Assembly (NCBI GenBank): GCA_049115935.1
Contig: JAGDZK010000034.1
Location: 1-64,000, forward strand
From: Bermanella sp049115935
Lineage (GTDB): Bacteria; Pseudomonadota; Gammaproteobacteria; Pseudomonadales; Oceanobacteraceae
Direction: 5' to 3'
DNA length: 64,000 bases
A model generated the notes under the pieces. The model ran no database searches. It was not told the DNA's origin and saw only the letters and a list, made by a program, of their open reading frames with translations. Shown in pieces: positions 54,898-63,222 of the stretch (its first letter is position 1; every line of letters starts with the position of its first letter). A program made the position numbers and the translations under genes.

Positions 54898-54969
54898 GAA
54901 TATTCCTTAATGCAGCTAGATAAAAAAGTGGCGCAGAATATCCACTATTAACCATACAAGCAAAAAGGT

Positions 54970-54999
54970 TTTAGGGGACAGTGTTATGCGTCCCCTAAA
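54970..54999 (-). terminator. Hairpin downstream of polA
   Basis: TTTAGGGGAC / GTCCCCTAAA, 10-bp perfect stem with a 10-base loop, 19 bases after the polA stop on the minus strand. Confidence 0.65.
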
Positions 55000-55017
55000 C
55001 TAATGATGACTGTTTAT

Positions 55018-57723
55018 TTAATGGGCTTCGTCCCAGTTAGCCCCATGCCCCATATCCACCACCAATGGTACATCTAGGTCGGCGGCCGCTTCCATAATGG
55101 ATTTAATCTGGGCGCAGCTTTGTTCAAGCTGATCTTCAGGCACTTCAAAGATCAGTTCATCGTGGACCTGTAGGATCATTTTCACATCGGTTGATTCGCT
55201 CACCCATTGATGCATTTTTACCATGGCACGTTTGATAATATCAGCTGCGGTGCCTTGCATAGGGGCGTTAATAGCGGTGCGCTCAGCTGCCTGGCGACGC
55301 ATGCCGTTACTTGAGTTGATTTCAGGTAAATGCAGACGACGGCCAAATAAGGTTTCAACATAACCTTGTTTGGCGGCCACATCGCGAGTGCGCTCCATGT
55401 AATCACGCACACCAGGGTAACGTTCGAAATAAATATCGATGTATTCCTGTGCTTCTTTACGCCCCACACCGATCTGTCTTGCTAGGCCAAATGCACTCAT
55501 GCCATAGATCAAACCGAAGTTAACGGCTTTAGCATGACGGCGCTGTTCACTGCTCACATCGGATTCATCCACACCCATGATTTCTGCCGCAGTGGCCCTG
55601 TGGATATCTTTTCCTTTGGCAAAGGCATCGAGCAATCCTTTGTCCCCAGATAAGTGCGCCATAATGCGCAATTCAATCTGGCTATAATCCGCTGCCACCA
55701 TGATTGAGCCCTTCGGCGCTTCAAAGGCTTGGCGGATTTTACGGCCTTGCTCGTTACGAATTGGAATGTTTTGCAGGTTAGGATCCGTAGACGACAAACG
55801 CCCTGTGGCGGTCACCGCTTGTTGGTAAGAAGTATGTACTCGACCGGTTGCGGGGTGAATCATTAACGGCAGTTTATCGGTGTAGGTATTCTTCAGTTTC
55901 GCCAGACCACGGTGTTCTAAAATCACTTTTGGCAGTTCGTAGGTAAGGCTTAATTCCACCAGTACTTCTTCAGCGGTTGATGGCTGACCTTTGGGGGTTT
56001 TTTTGATGATTGGCAGTTCAAGTTTTTCAAAAAAGATGGTTTGTAACTGCTTAGGTGAATTCAAGTTGAACTCTTCACCGGCTAATTCAAAGGCTTGTTT
56101 TTCAAGCTCTGTTAGGCGAGTTTTGATCTCTTCGCTTTGTTGGTGCAGCTTAGTGGCGTTCACATACGCGCCTTGCTGCTCCATGTAAGTAAGTACTTGC
56201 ACAAGAGGAAGCTCAATTTCTTCGTATAACGATAGTAATGACTCACTTTCTTTTAGCTTTTGATTTAATACTTCGTGCAGACGTAATGTGATGTCGGCAT
56301 CTTCGGCGGCGTATTGTGCAGCTTGTTCAACCTCAATTTGGTTAAAGGTCAGCTGCTTGGCACCCTTGCCCGCTAAAGACTCAAACGAAATGCAGTCGTG
56401 CTCTAAATGCTCTTTTGCTAACGCATCCATGTTGTGCTTGCTGCTGACGCTGTTAAGCACGTAACTTTCTAACATGGTGTCATGGGCAATGCCGCGTAAT
56501 TGGATACCGTGATTGGCCAATACATGGGCATCGTATTTTAGGTTTTGGCCTACTTTTAAAACCGACTCATCTTCCAAAAGTGGCTTGAGTTGCTCAAGGG
56601 CCCAGTTGCGATCCAGCTGCTGTGGTGCATCTAAATAATCATGGGCAAGCGGAATATAAACCGCTTCATTTGGGCCCGTGGAAAAACTCACCCCCACAAT
56701 ACTGGCTTGCATGTAGTTTAAGCTGGTGGTCTCGGTATCAAAGGCAAAATACGGCGCAGCTGTCAGTATTTTGATGTAATTTTCCAGCTCAGTTTCTGTG
56801 GATAAAATGGTGTACAAACTTCTATCCACAGAGGCTTTTACGGGTTTGATCGCCTCTGTTTTACCTGTGGATAATTCTTTTGACCACGTCTTGAATTCAT
56901 ACTCGGTGAAGTAATTCAGTAACGCAGCATTATCTGCAGGTTTTACCTGTATGTCTTCCAAACTAAACTCAAGCTCAACATCACACTTAATAGTGGCCAG
57001 CTCATAAGAAAGCGGTAGCTGATCTAAGGCAGAACGTAGATTTTCACCTACTTTGCCTTTTACTTGATCGGCGTTTTCCATCACTCCTTTTAAGGTGCCA
57101 TAGGCATCTAGCCATTTAACAGCGGTTTTAGGGCCGCATTTTTCAACACCTGGAATGTTATCCACCTTATCGCCCATCAAGGCTAGGTAATCGATGATTT
57201 GGTCTGGGCGCACGCCAAACTTCTCTGAAACACCGGGTACATCCATAAAGGTGTCTGTCATGGTATTCATCAGTGTTACATGGTCGGTAACCAACTGGGC
57301 CATATCTTTATCACCGGTGGAGATGATGGTCTCAATGCCTTTTTCACTGGCTTCTCGAGCAAATGTGCCGATCACATCATCAGCCTCAACACCTTCGATC
57401 ACCAATAGTGGCAAACCCATGGCTTTAATAATGTCGTGAATGGGCTGGATTTGAACACGCAGGTCATCGGGCATAGGCGGGCGATTAGCCTTGTATTCAC
57501 TGTATAGGTCGTTACGGAAGGTTTTACCCTTGGCATCAAACACCACCACGATTTTAGAATCGGCATAATCTTTTTGCAGTTTACGGATCATGCTGATCAC
57601 GCCACGAATAGCGTTGGTAGGGAACCCGCTGGATGTATTCATTTCACGAATGGCATGAAATGCGCGGAATAAATAGGATGATCCGTCGACCAAGACGACT
57701 TTTTGTATGTTGGATTCTGTCAT
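55018..57723 (-). CDS. polA: DNA polymerase I
   Basis: 901 residues with all three domains. The 5' nuclease domain (VLVDGSSYLFRAFHA, GDKDMAQL, GDKVDNIPG) comes first. An intact 3'–5' proofreading domain follows (FDTETTS, NLKYDAHVL, YAAEDADITLR). The polymerase domain carries motif A DYSQIELRIMAHLSGD, the O-helix RRHAKAVNFGLIYG and motif C QVHDELIFEV. It fills repair gaps and removes RNA primers. A TGxxATGGGG-type context with a weak ribosome site precedes the ATG. Divergent from the DUF2782 gene, as in Pseudomonas. Confidence 0.98.
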   Translation of the reverse strand: MTESNIQKVVLVDGSSYLFRAFHAIREMNTSSGFPTNAIRGVISMIRKLQKDYADSKIVVVFDAKGKTFRNDLYSEYKANRPPMPDDLRVQIQPIHDIIKAMGLPLLVIEGVEADDVIGTFAREASEKGIETIISTGDKDMAQLVTDHVTLMNTMTDTFMDVPGVSEKFGVRPDQIIDYLALMGDKVDNIPGVEKCGPKTAVKWLDAYGTLKGVMENADQVKGKVGENLRSALDQLPLSYELATIKCDVELEFSLEDIQVKPADNAALLNYFTEYEFKTWSKELSTGKTEAIKPVKASVDRSLYTILSTETELENYIKILTAAPYFAFDTETTSLNYMQASIVGVSFSTGPNEAVYIPLAHDYLDAPQQLDRNWALEQLKPLLEDESVLKVGQNLKYDAHVLANHGIQLRGIAHDTMLESYVLNSVSSKHNMDALAKEHLEHDCISFESLAGKGAKQLTFNQIEVEQAAQYAAEDADITLRLHEVLNQKLKESESLLSLYEEIELPLVQVLTYMEQQGAYVNATKLHQQSEEIKTRLTELEKQAFELAGEEFNLNSPKQLQTIFFEKLELPIIKKTPKGQPSTAEEVLVELSLTYELPKVILEHRGLAKLKNTYTDKLPLMIHPATGRVHTSYQQAVTATGRLSSTDPNLQNIPIRNEQGRKIRQAFEAPKGSIMVAADYSQIELRIMAHLSGDKGLLDAFAKGKDIHRATAAEIMGVDESDVSSEQRRHAKAVNFGLIYGMSAFGLARQIGVGRKEAQEYIDIYFERYPGVRDYMERTRDVAAKQGYVETLFGRRLHLPEINSSNGMRRQAAERTAINAPMQGTAADIIKRAMVKMHQWVSESTDVKMILQVHDELIFEVPEDQLEQSCAQIKSIMEAAADLDVPLVVDMGHGANWDEAH

Positions 57724-57792
57724 GGGGCTATTCTTTTATGAGGCGGTAGCCGTACAATGGCTATTAATGTTCAATTTGTCGGTGAGTTTATC

Positions 57793-58068
57793 ATGAAACC
57801 TCTTCTATCTTGGCTATTAATGAGCCTGTTATTGTCTAGCCCTGTTAGCTTTGCTGCTGACGCCATTGAGCCTTCGATTGTGATTCGTCACAGTGAAGAT
57901 AAAACCTATTACGAATACACGGTCAATGGCGAGGTTCAAGAAATTAAGGTCGTACCAAAAGAAGGGAAAACGTATTATTTGGTACCTGTGGGTCAAGACA
58001 ACGAAGACTTTAAACGTCAAACTCAGTCGAAACTTGTGGTGCCTAAGTGGGTTATTTTCCGCTGGTAA
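57793..58068 (+). CDS. DUF2782 family small exported protein
   Basis: 91 residues: signal peptide (WLLMSLLLSSPVSFA) then a compact strand-rich domain with the family text KTYYEYTVNGEVQEIKV and VPKWVIFRW at the C terminus. Function unknown. ATG 57793 has GGTGAG upstream; the earlier ATG at 57757 lacks one and would spoil the signal peptide. The polA–DUF2782–thrB order is conserved in Pseudomonas, which supports it as a real gene. Confidence 0.85.
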   Translation: MKPLLSWLLMSLLLSSPVSFAADAIEPSIVIRHSEDKTYYEYTVNGEVQEIKVVPKEGKTYYLVPVGQDNEDFKRQTQSKLVVPKWVIFRW

Positions 58069-58098
58069 TTTTTTCTTTTTAATTTATGAAGTGACATC

Positions 58099-59046
58099 AT
58101 GTCCGTCTACACCCAGCTTGATAGCAAGCAGTTTGATTCTATCTTAAGCCAATACAATTTGGGCCGCCTGCATGCTTTTGAAGGCATTGCAGCTGGCATA
58201 GAAAACACCAATTATAAAATCACTTTAAATACCTCAAATGGCACCGCCGTTTATTTTTTAACGATTTTCGAGCAACTGCATAAACAAGAGCTCAATTTTT
58301 TTATTCCCTTTTTATCCCACTTAAAAACCAAGGGATGCGCCTTACCCGCCCCTAAAGCCAATATTAATGGCGAGTTTTTATTTCAAGTAGGTGAAAAGTG
58401 GGGCGTTATTTTTGAATGTTTAAGTGGCCATCATCTTGATGCCATTAATACCAGCCACGCCCGTACCATTGGAAAGGAACTGGCTCGTATTCATCAAAGT
58501 GCTCAAAGTTTTGCGCAAGCCCCTGCTAATCCCCGTGGTTTTTATTGGCTACAAAAACAAGCCAGTTGCGACACACTTGAGATTTCAGACACCGATCGCA
58601 GCTTACTGCAATCACACTTAAAAACCATGCAGCTCTTGTGGCAACAATGGAATGGCCATCCTCAGCTTACAAAAAGTTTTATTCATGGCGACTTATTTTT
58701 GGATAATTGCTTGTTCTTAGACAATGGCAATTTAAGCGGCGTAATTGACTTTTATGCCGGTGGTTTTGATTATTGTGTTTACGACATTGCCATTTGCATC
58801 ATGGCTTGGGGTAAAACCGATAATGCTACGATTAATCCGGCTATTGCAGATGCGATTGTGGCAGGGTATGAAAGTGTTAGGGCGTTAACCCGTGATGAAA
58901 AGCACTATTTGCCTGACTTTTTACGTTTAGCGGTGCTGCGTTTTTGGGTTTCACGCTTAATTGCTAAAACTCAGCAGCAAGGTGCCGCGTTAACCACGGT
59001 TAAAAACCCCGATGACATGAAAGCGTTATTGGTTAATTTAAAATAG
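58099..59046 (+). CDS. thrB: Homoserine kinase, ThrB (APH-fold type)
   Basis: 315 residues of the aminoglycoside-phosphotransferase-like homoserine kinase family found in Pseudomonas. It begins GIENTNYKI (nucleotide-binding strand) and has the catalytic HGDLFLDNCLF and the metal-binding IDFYAGGFDYCVYDIA segments. It phosphorylates L-homoserine for threonine synthesis. It starts 30 bases after the DUF2782 gene, and a strong terminator follows. Confidence 0.92.
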   Translation: MSVYTQLDSKQFDSILSQYNLGRLHAFEGIAAGIENTNYKITLNTSNGTAVYFLTIFEQLHKQELNFFIPFLSHLKTKGCALPAPKANINGEFLFQVGEKWGVIFECLSGHHLDAINTSHARTIGKELARIHQSAQSFAQAPANPRGFYWLQKQASCDTLEISDTDRSLLQSHLKTMQLLWQQWNGHPQLTKSFIHGDLFLDNCLFLDNGNLSGVIDFYAGGFDYCVYDIAICIMAWGKTDNATINPAIADAIVAGYESVRALTRDEKHYLPDFLRLAVLRFWVSRLIAKTQQQGAALTTVKNPDDMKALLVNLK

Positions 59047-59066
59047 TTTTTCATGATTTATATATT

Positions 59067-59099
59067 AAAAGCCATCAGCTAATTTAGCTGATGGCTTTT
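59067..59099. terminator. Bidirectional terminator between thrB and egtD
   Basis: A perfect 15-bp stem (AAAAGCCATCAGCTA and its complement) with a three-base loop and a T tract, between convergent genes. Confidence 0.9.
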
Positions 59100-59123
59100 T
59101 TTATGGGTATTTAAAAATGATGA

Positions 59124-60101
59124 TTACTTGGCTTGTAGCCAGAATAAAGCAAAATTCTTGTTATCATCACTCCAACAATGCTCGCTTTCAAAACCCGCTT
59201 GCTGCACAAATTTTGCAAAAGACTCAGGTTCAAATTTGTAGCTATATTCCGTTACGATTGCCTCATCTTGCTTAAATGTTAAGCGCTCACCAAATAATGA
59301 CACCACTTGATCATACTTACTGATGAGATGCATTTCGATACGGCTTTTATCTTTATTAAAAAATGCATGATGTTTAAAATGATCAAGATTGAAGTTACCT
59401 TTACCCAGCTGGTTAAGATGGTTCAAAATATTTAAATTAAACTGCGCGGTCACGCCTTTTACATCATTGTACGCGGCATTTAGAGTATCCGTAGACTTCA
59501 CTAAATCCACACCAATCAGCAACGCGCCATTGTTACCCACGGTACTGCGCACACCTTTTAAAAATGACAATGCATCTTCGGGCGCAAAATTACCTAAGCT
59601 TGAACCTGGAAAAAAGGCCACTTTTTTTGCTCTAGGCGGTAGACCTCTAGGCAAGGTAGCTGGCTGGCGATAGTCCAAACAGGTTGCATGAATTTCTAAC
59701 CATGGAAACTGTTGGCGTAATTCAATGGCACTATCAAATAAAAAGTCTTTGCTGATATCCAATGGAACATAGGCTTTTGGTTTTAATGCATCCAGCAGCA
59801 AACGGATTTTAGTGCTGGCGCCACTGCCGTATTCAATCAGTACCGCATTCTCGCCTGCTTGCTCGATAATATTCTGACGATAATCTTTTAATAACTGGAT
59901 TTCAGTACGTGTGGGGTAGTACTCGTCTAGTTGAGTAATGGCTTCGAATAATTCAGAACCCGTTTGATCGTAAAAATATTTAGCCGATATCCGTTTAGGT
60001 GATTGCGTTAACCCTTGAAGAATCTCTTTTTTCTGGTCGTTTTCATGCAGGTTGTAATCATAAAAATACACACCTTCTTGAGTGTCACCTTGGCTCTTCA
60101 T
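59124..60101 (-). CDS. egtD: L-histidine N-alpha-methyltransferase (EgtD)
   Basis: 325 residues matching EgtD: PKRISAKYFYDQTGSELFEAIT, ELDEYYPTRTE-like text, the SAM loop LIEYGSGASTKIRLLL, and FFPGSSLGNF. It trimethylates histidine with three SAM to give hercynine, the first step of ergothioneine synthesis. It starts 20 bases downstream of egtB with AAAGGAGAT as ribosome site, so the pair is an operon. Confidence 0.93.
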   Translation of the reverse strand: MKSQGDTQEGVYFYDYNLHENDQKKEILQGLTQSPKRISAKYFYDQTGSELFEAITQLDEYYPTRTEIQLLKDYRQNIIEQAGENAVLIEYGSGASTKIRLLLDALKPKAYVPLDISKDFLFDSAIELRQQFPWLEIHATCLDYRQPATLPRGLPPRAKKVAFFPGSSLGNFAPEDALSFLKGVRSTVGNNGALLIGVDLVKSTDTLNAAYNDVKGVTAQFNLNILNHLNQLGKGNFNLDHFKHHAFFNKDKSRIEMHLISKYDQVVSLFGERLTFKQDEAIVTEYSYKFEPESFAKFVQQAGFESEHCWSDDNKNFALFWLQAK

Positions 60102-60121
60102 GGGTATCTCCTTTAAATATG

Positions 60122-61357
60122 CTATTCGTTAATATCTTTCGCTAAACGAATACCTGTTTTTGGCCAGCGGTCTTGCGGATAGAAAAAATTACGATAGGTT
60201 ATGCGACTATGATGGGCAGGGGTTAAATCACAACCGCCACGTAATACCATTTGGTTGCACATAAATTTCCCGTTATATTCGCCCACGGCACCCTCTGGTG
60301 CTTTAAAACCTGGGTAGGGCTGATACGCACTTTGTGTCCATTGCCAGTTATGGTCGAACATGTGCGCTAGACTGGTTTGGTGGGGGCCAAATAAAGATTG
60401 CTGCGCGGCCACTTCCCATTCAGCTTCCGTTGGTAAACGACTACCCTTCCACTGTGCAAAAGCATGGGCTTCATAAAAACTAATATGATTCACCGCTTGG
60501 TTTTTATTTAACGGTTTTAGCCCTTGTAAACTGTATTCGAACCAATCATCGCCTTGTTTTACCCAATACAAAGGATGGGAAATCTGGGTTGTTTGCAACC
60601 ATGCCCAGCCATCACTTAACCACAACATGGCTTGTTCATATCCACCGGCGTTTACAAATTCAAGGTACTCTTCATTACTGACTAATGACCGGCTTAATTG
60701 GAATGGTTTTAAAAATGTTTGATGGCAAGGAGTTTCGTTATCAAAACAAAATGAGGTTGCACTGTTACCGATTTCAAATAATCCACCAGCAAAGTTTTCA
60801 AATCCGGTATGACGAATCAGCGGGGCAGGGGCATCGGTTTTTGGTAAGCCATAAACCGGATATAACGGGTTTTGAAAAAAGTTATATTTCAAATCCATTA
60901 ATATTAATTCTTGATGCTGTTGCTCGTGGTTTAGCCCTAGCTCAATTAGTGCGTGATACTGTGTTTGATCCGTCTGTAAAAATCTTATGATGTGATCATC
61001 CACATGCTCACGGTAAGCCAACACATCTTGCAAACTGGGGCGGGATAACAAATGGCGTTTTGGGCGAGCAAACTGCTCGCCGATGCCATTGTAATAACTG
61101 TTAAACAAATGCTGATACTGGGGATGAAACCCTTGATAACCTTCAACGTGTTCCCGTAATAAAAATGTTTCAAAGAACCAGGTGGTATGGGCTAGGTGCC
61201 ATTTAACAGGGCTGACAAAGTTAGCCCCTTGCAAAGCACAATCTTCTGCCGATAACGGCGAGATTAAATGCTCACTGTATTGGCGAACCTGTTGATACTT
61301 TGCCAACAAATTCATGGGGGAATCTAGGGTAGGGGTTGCATCACATGCTACGGACAT
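60122..61357 (-). CDS. egtB: Ergothioneine biosynthesis sulfoxide synthase EgtB
   Basis: 411 residues: N-terminal DinB_2 domain with iron ligands in WHLAHTTWFFE and HEQQHQEL (the HxxxH pair), and a C-terminal formylglycine-generating-enzyme-like domain (EEYLEFVNAGGY, RLPTEAEWEVAA, LRGGCDLTP, YRNFF, TGIRLA). It joins hercynine to a thiol donor (cysteine or gamma-glutamylcysteine) using O2. No egtA, egtC or egtE is nearby, so the donor is not decided by context. OvoA is excluded because the fused methyltransferase domain is missing and egtD is separate. Confidence 0.9.
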   Translation of the reverse strand: MSVACDATPTLDSPMNLLAKYQQVRQYSEHLISPLSAEDCALQGANFVSPVKWHLAHTTWFFETFLLREHVEGYQGFHPQYQHLFNSYYNGIGEQFARPKRHLLSRPSLQDVLAYREHVDDHIIRFLQTDQTQYHALIELGLNHEQQHQELILMDLKYNFFQNPLYPVYGLPKTDAPAPLIRHTGFENFAGGLFEIGNSATSFCFDNETPCHQTFLKPFQLSRSLVSNEEYLEFVNAGGYEQAMLWLSDGWAWLQTTQISHPLYWVKQGDDWFEYSLQGLKPLNKNQAVNHISFYEAHAFAQWKGSRLPTEAEWEVAAQQSLFGPHQTSLAHMFDHNWQWTQSAYQPYPGFKAPEGAVGEYNGKFMCNQMVLRGGCDLTPAHHSRITYRNFFYPQDRWPKTGIRLAKDINE

Positions 61358-61436
61358 ATTGATCGCTTATTACTCTAAAGTACTCAGACTAAGACCTGCG
61401 AAACAGTCTGACAAGCGGGTATGACACACAAATGAC

Positions 61437-61461
61437 ATGGGATAATCGAACGTTATCCCAT
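61437..61461 (-). terminator. Hairpin after znuA
   Basis: ATGGGATAA / TTATCCCAT, 9-bp perfect stem with a seven-base loop, 29 bases beyond the znuA stop on the minus strand. The T run is poor. Confidence 0.45.
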
Positions 61462-61489
61462 CAAAGTTCTATAAATTCTTTTTAATCAA

Positions 61490-62344
61490 TTACTTAGAAT
61501 TAAAGCAGGTTATAAACTTCTGTTGTAAGTAAGCATAAAATTCTAAAAATTGGCCATCTTTGACGGCATAGGATGACGCCAACGGATCAATTAAAACCAC
61601 AGGCACATTTGTACCTTGTTGTAATTTATCAACGATACTGGCTTTAAATTGAGGCTCCACAAATAAACACGCTACATTACCTTGTTCGAGTAGTTGGCGT
61701 ACCTGCAATAAGTGGCGTGTACCAATTGGCTGCTCAGGATGCACTGCTAATACCGCTGTTTGGTTAAGCTCAAAATGTTCAACCCAATAATGAAACGCAT
61801 CATGAAAACTAATAAAACCTTTTGTTTGACCCGTTAACGCCTTGCTTGCTTGCTGCTGCCAAGTATCTAAGTTGGCTAAAAACGCTTTAGGCTCAGATAA
61901 TCCCATTTGGGTTTGCACCAAAGCCAATATGTTTTTGATCATGTTAGGATTTAACCAAATGTGGGGGTCTTGCCCCCCGTGGTTATGACCGTCATGATCT
62001 TCATGCTCGTCTTGAGCAAACTCTACGCGCTCATCAAATAAGATAGAAAGATCAAGTACTTGATCATGACGCTTAAGTGACTTGCTCAGGTAGGGCTCCA
62101 TATCTCTGCCCAGCCAGATCACATGTTGTGCTTGGTAAATAATCCTGCGATGGCTTGGCTTTAGGGCAAAGTCATGGGGGGACTGGTTAGCCTGCATTAA
62201 AGTATCCACTTGCAACTGGGGCCATGCGCTTTTAATCAACAGAGCCACTGGATGTATGGATACTAATACCTGGCTTGATTGCGCCCATGTATTCGAAGCC
62301 AGCAAACATACCAGTAGCAAGACACCATTTTTTAACCTTTGCAT
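61490..62344 (-). CDS. znuA: High-affinity zinc ABC transporter substrate-binding protein ZnuA
   Basis: 284 residues: signal peptide, then the cluster A-I metal-binding fold. Candidate ligands are SIHPVALL, NQSPHDF and FISFHDAFHYW. A His/acid-rich mobile loop (DEHEDHDGHNHGGQDPH) is characteristic of zinc-specific ZnuA proteins. It binds periplasmic zinc and hands it to ZnuBC. The ATG at 62344 follows GGTTGAGG. It is divergent from znuCB over a 97-base shared control region. Confidence 0.92.
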   Translation of the reverse strand: MQRLKNGVLLLVCLLASNTWAQSSQVLVSIHPVALLIKSAWPQLQVDTLMQANQSPHDFALKPSHRRIIYQAQHVIWLGRDMEPYLSKSLKRHDQVLDLSILFDERVEFAQDEHEDHDGHNHGGQDPHIWLNPNMIKNILALVQTQMGLSEPKAFLANLDTWQQQASKALTGQTKGFISFHDAFHYWVEHFELNQTAVLAVHPEQPIGTRHLLQVRQLLEQGNVACLFVEPQFKASIVDKLQQGTNVPVVLIDPLASSYAVKDGQFLEFYAYLQQKFITCFNSK

Positions 62345-62441
62345 TGGCCTCAACCTATAATTTATACCGCGTTTAGAGGGGCGGTATGATACCCTATGGG
62401 CCGTTTATTTGGCGTAAAAAGTGTGAAGGAAAGCCTCTGGC
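62345..62441. promoter_or_regulatory. Shared znuA/znuC divergent control region
   Basis: 97 bases holding an inverted repeat ATACCGC…GCGGTAT (62364–62387) and a small palindrome GGTATGATACC (62383–62393). TATGAT and TATAAA-like –10 candidates lie on the two strands. A Zur operator is expected here, but no sequence fits the zigA-side palindrome well, so the exact site is left open. Confidence 0.4.
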
Positions 62442-63221
62442 ATGAATGATTATTTAATTAAACTGCGCAATGTCAGTTTTGTTCGCCAAGGCCGCGCCAT
62501 TTTAAACGATGTGAATCTTGAGATTCACCGTGGCGAAATCGTCACCCTCATTGGCCCCAATGGCGCAGGTAAAAGCTCATTACTTAAGTTAGCGCTAGGC
62601 CTTGAGCGTATTTCAAGCGGTCAACGCATCAGCTTGCCTAACCTGCGTATTGGCTACATGCCTCAAAAAATGAGCTTACCCGATACCTTACCGTTAAGCG
62701 TAAAACACTTTTTACAATTAGCTAAGGGCTACCATAAAAGCCAGCTAATGAATGTCAGTGAGCGTTTGTCTATTACCGATTTACTCAAGCGCCCTATGCA
62801 AAAGTTATCAGGTGGTGAATTACAACGGGTACTGTTGGCGCGAGCATTGTTATCTAACCCTGAATTACTGGTACTGGACGAGCCCGTGCAAGGCCTAGAT
62901 GTAAGCGGCCAAGCGGAGCTGTATCACCTAATCAGCGATTTAAAAGACGAGCTAAACTGCGGTGTGCTGATGGTCAGCCATGACCTGCACTTAGTGATGG
63001 CCGCCACCAATAAGGTGATTTGTCTAAACGGCCATATTTGCTGTGAAGGGCATCCTCAGACCGTGCAAAATGACCCAAGCTATTTAGAGCTATTTGGTCG
63101 CTCTATGCCTGCCCACTTAGTACCTTACACCCATCATCATGATCACACCCATGATGAACACTGCCAGCACGATCACTCCCATGATCATACCCATACAGAT
63201 TCACACAAGGGAGAGCACTAA
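62442..63221 (+). CDS. znuC: Zinc ABC transporter ATP-binding protein ZnuC
   Basis: 259 residues. Walker A is GPNGAGKSS, the signature LSGGELQRVLLARAL, Walker B LLVLDEPVQG and the switch His in VSHDLH. It energises zinc uptake with ZnuA and ZnuB. The last ~35 residues form a histidine-rich tail (HHHDHTHDEH, HDHSHDHTH) that could bind zinc at the cytoplasmic face. The znuB start is two bases after its stop. Unlike many gammaproteobacteria, zur is not adjacent. Confidence 0.94.
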   Translation: MNDYLIKLRNVSFVRQGRAILNDVNLEIHRGEIVTLIGPNGAGKSSLLKLALGLERISSGQRISLPNLRIGYMPQKMSLPDTLPLSVKHFLQLAKGYHKSQLMNVSERLSITDLLKRPMQKLSGGELQRVLLARALLSNPELLVLDEPVQGLDVSGQAELYHLISDLKDELNCGVLMVSHDLHLVMAATNKVICLNGHICCEGHPQTVQNDPSYLELFGRSMPAHLVPYTHHHDHTHDEHCQHDHSHDHTHTDSHKGEH

Positions 63222-63222
63222 C

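Noticed and set aside
60122..61357. OvoA (ovothiol synthase) instead of EgtB
   Set aside because: The protein lacks the C-terminal methyltransferase domain, and a separate egtD follows in the operon.
62383..62393. Zur box between znuA and znuC
   Set aside because: GGTATGATACC is palindromic but short and overlaps a –10-like element; similarity to the candidate at 1153–1172 is too weak to name it an operator.
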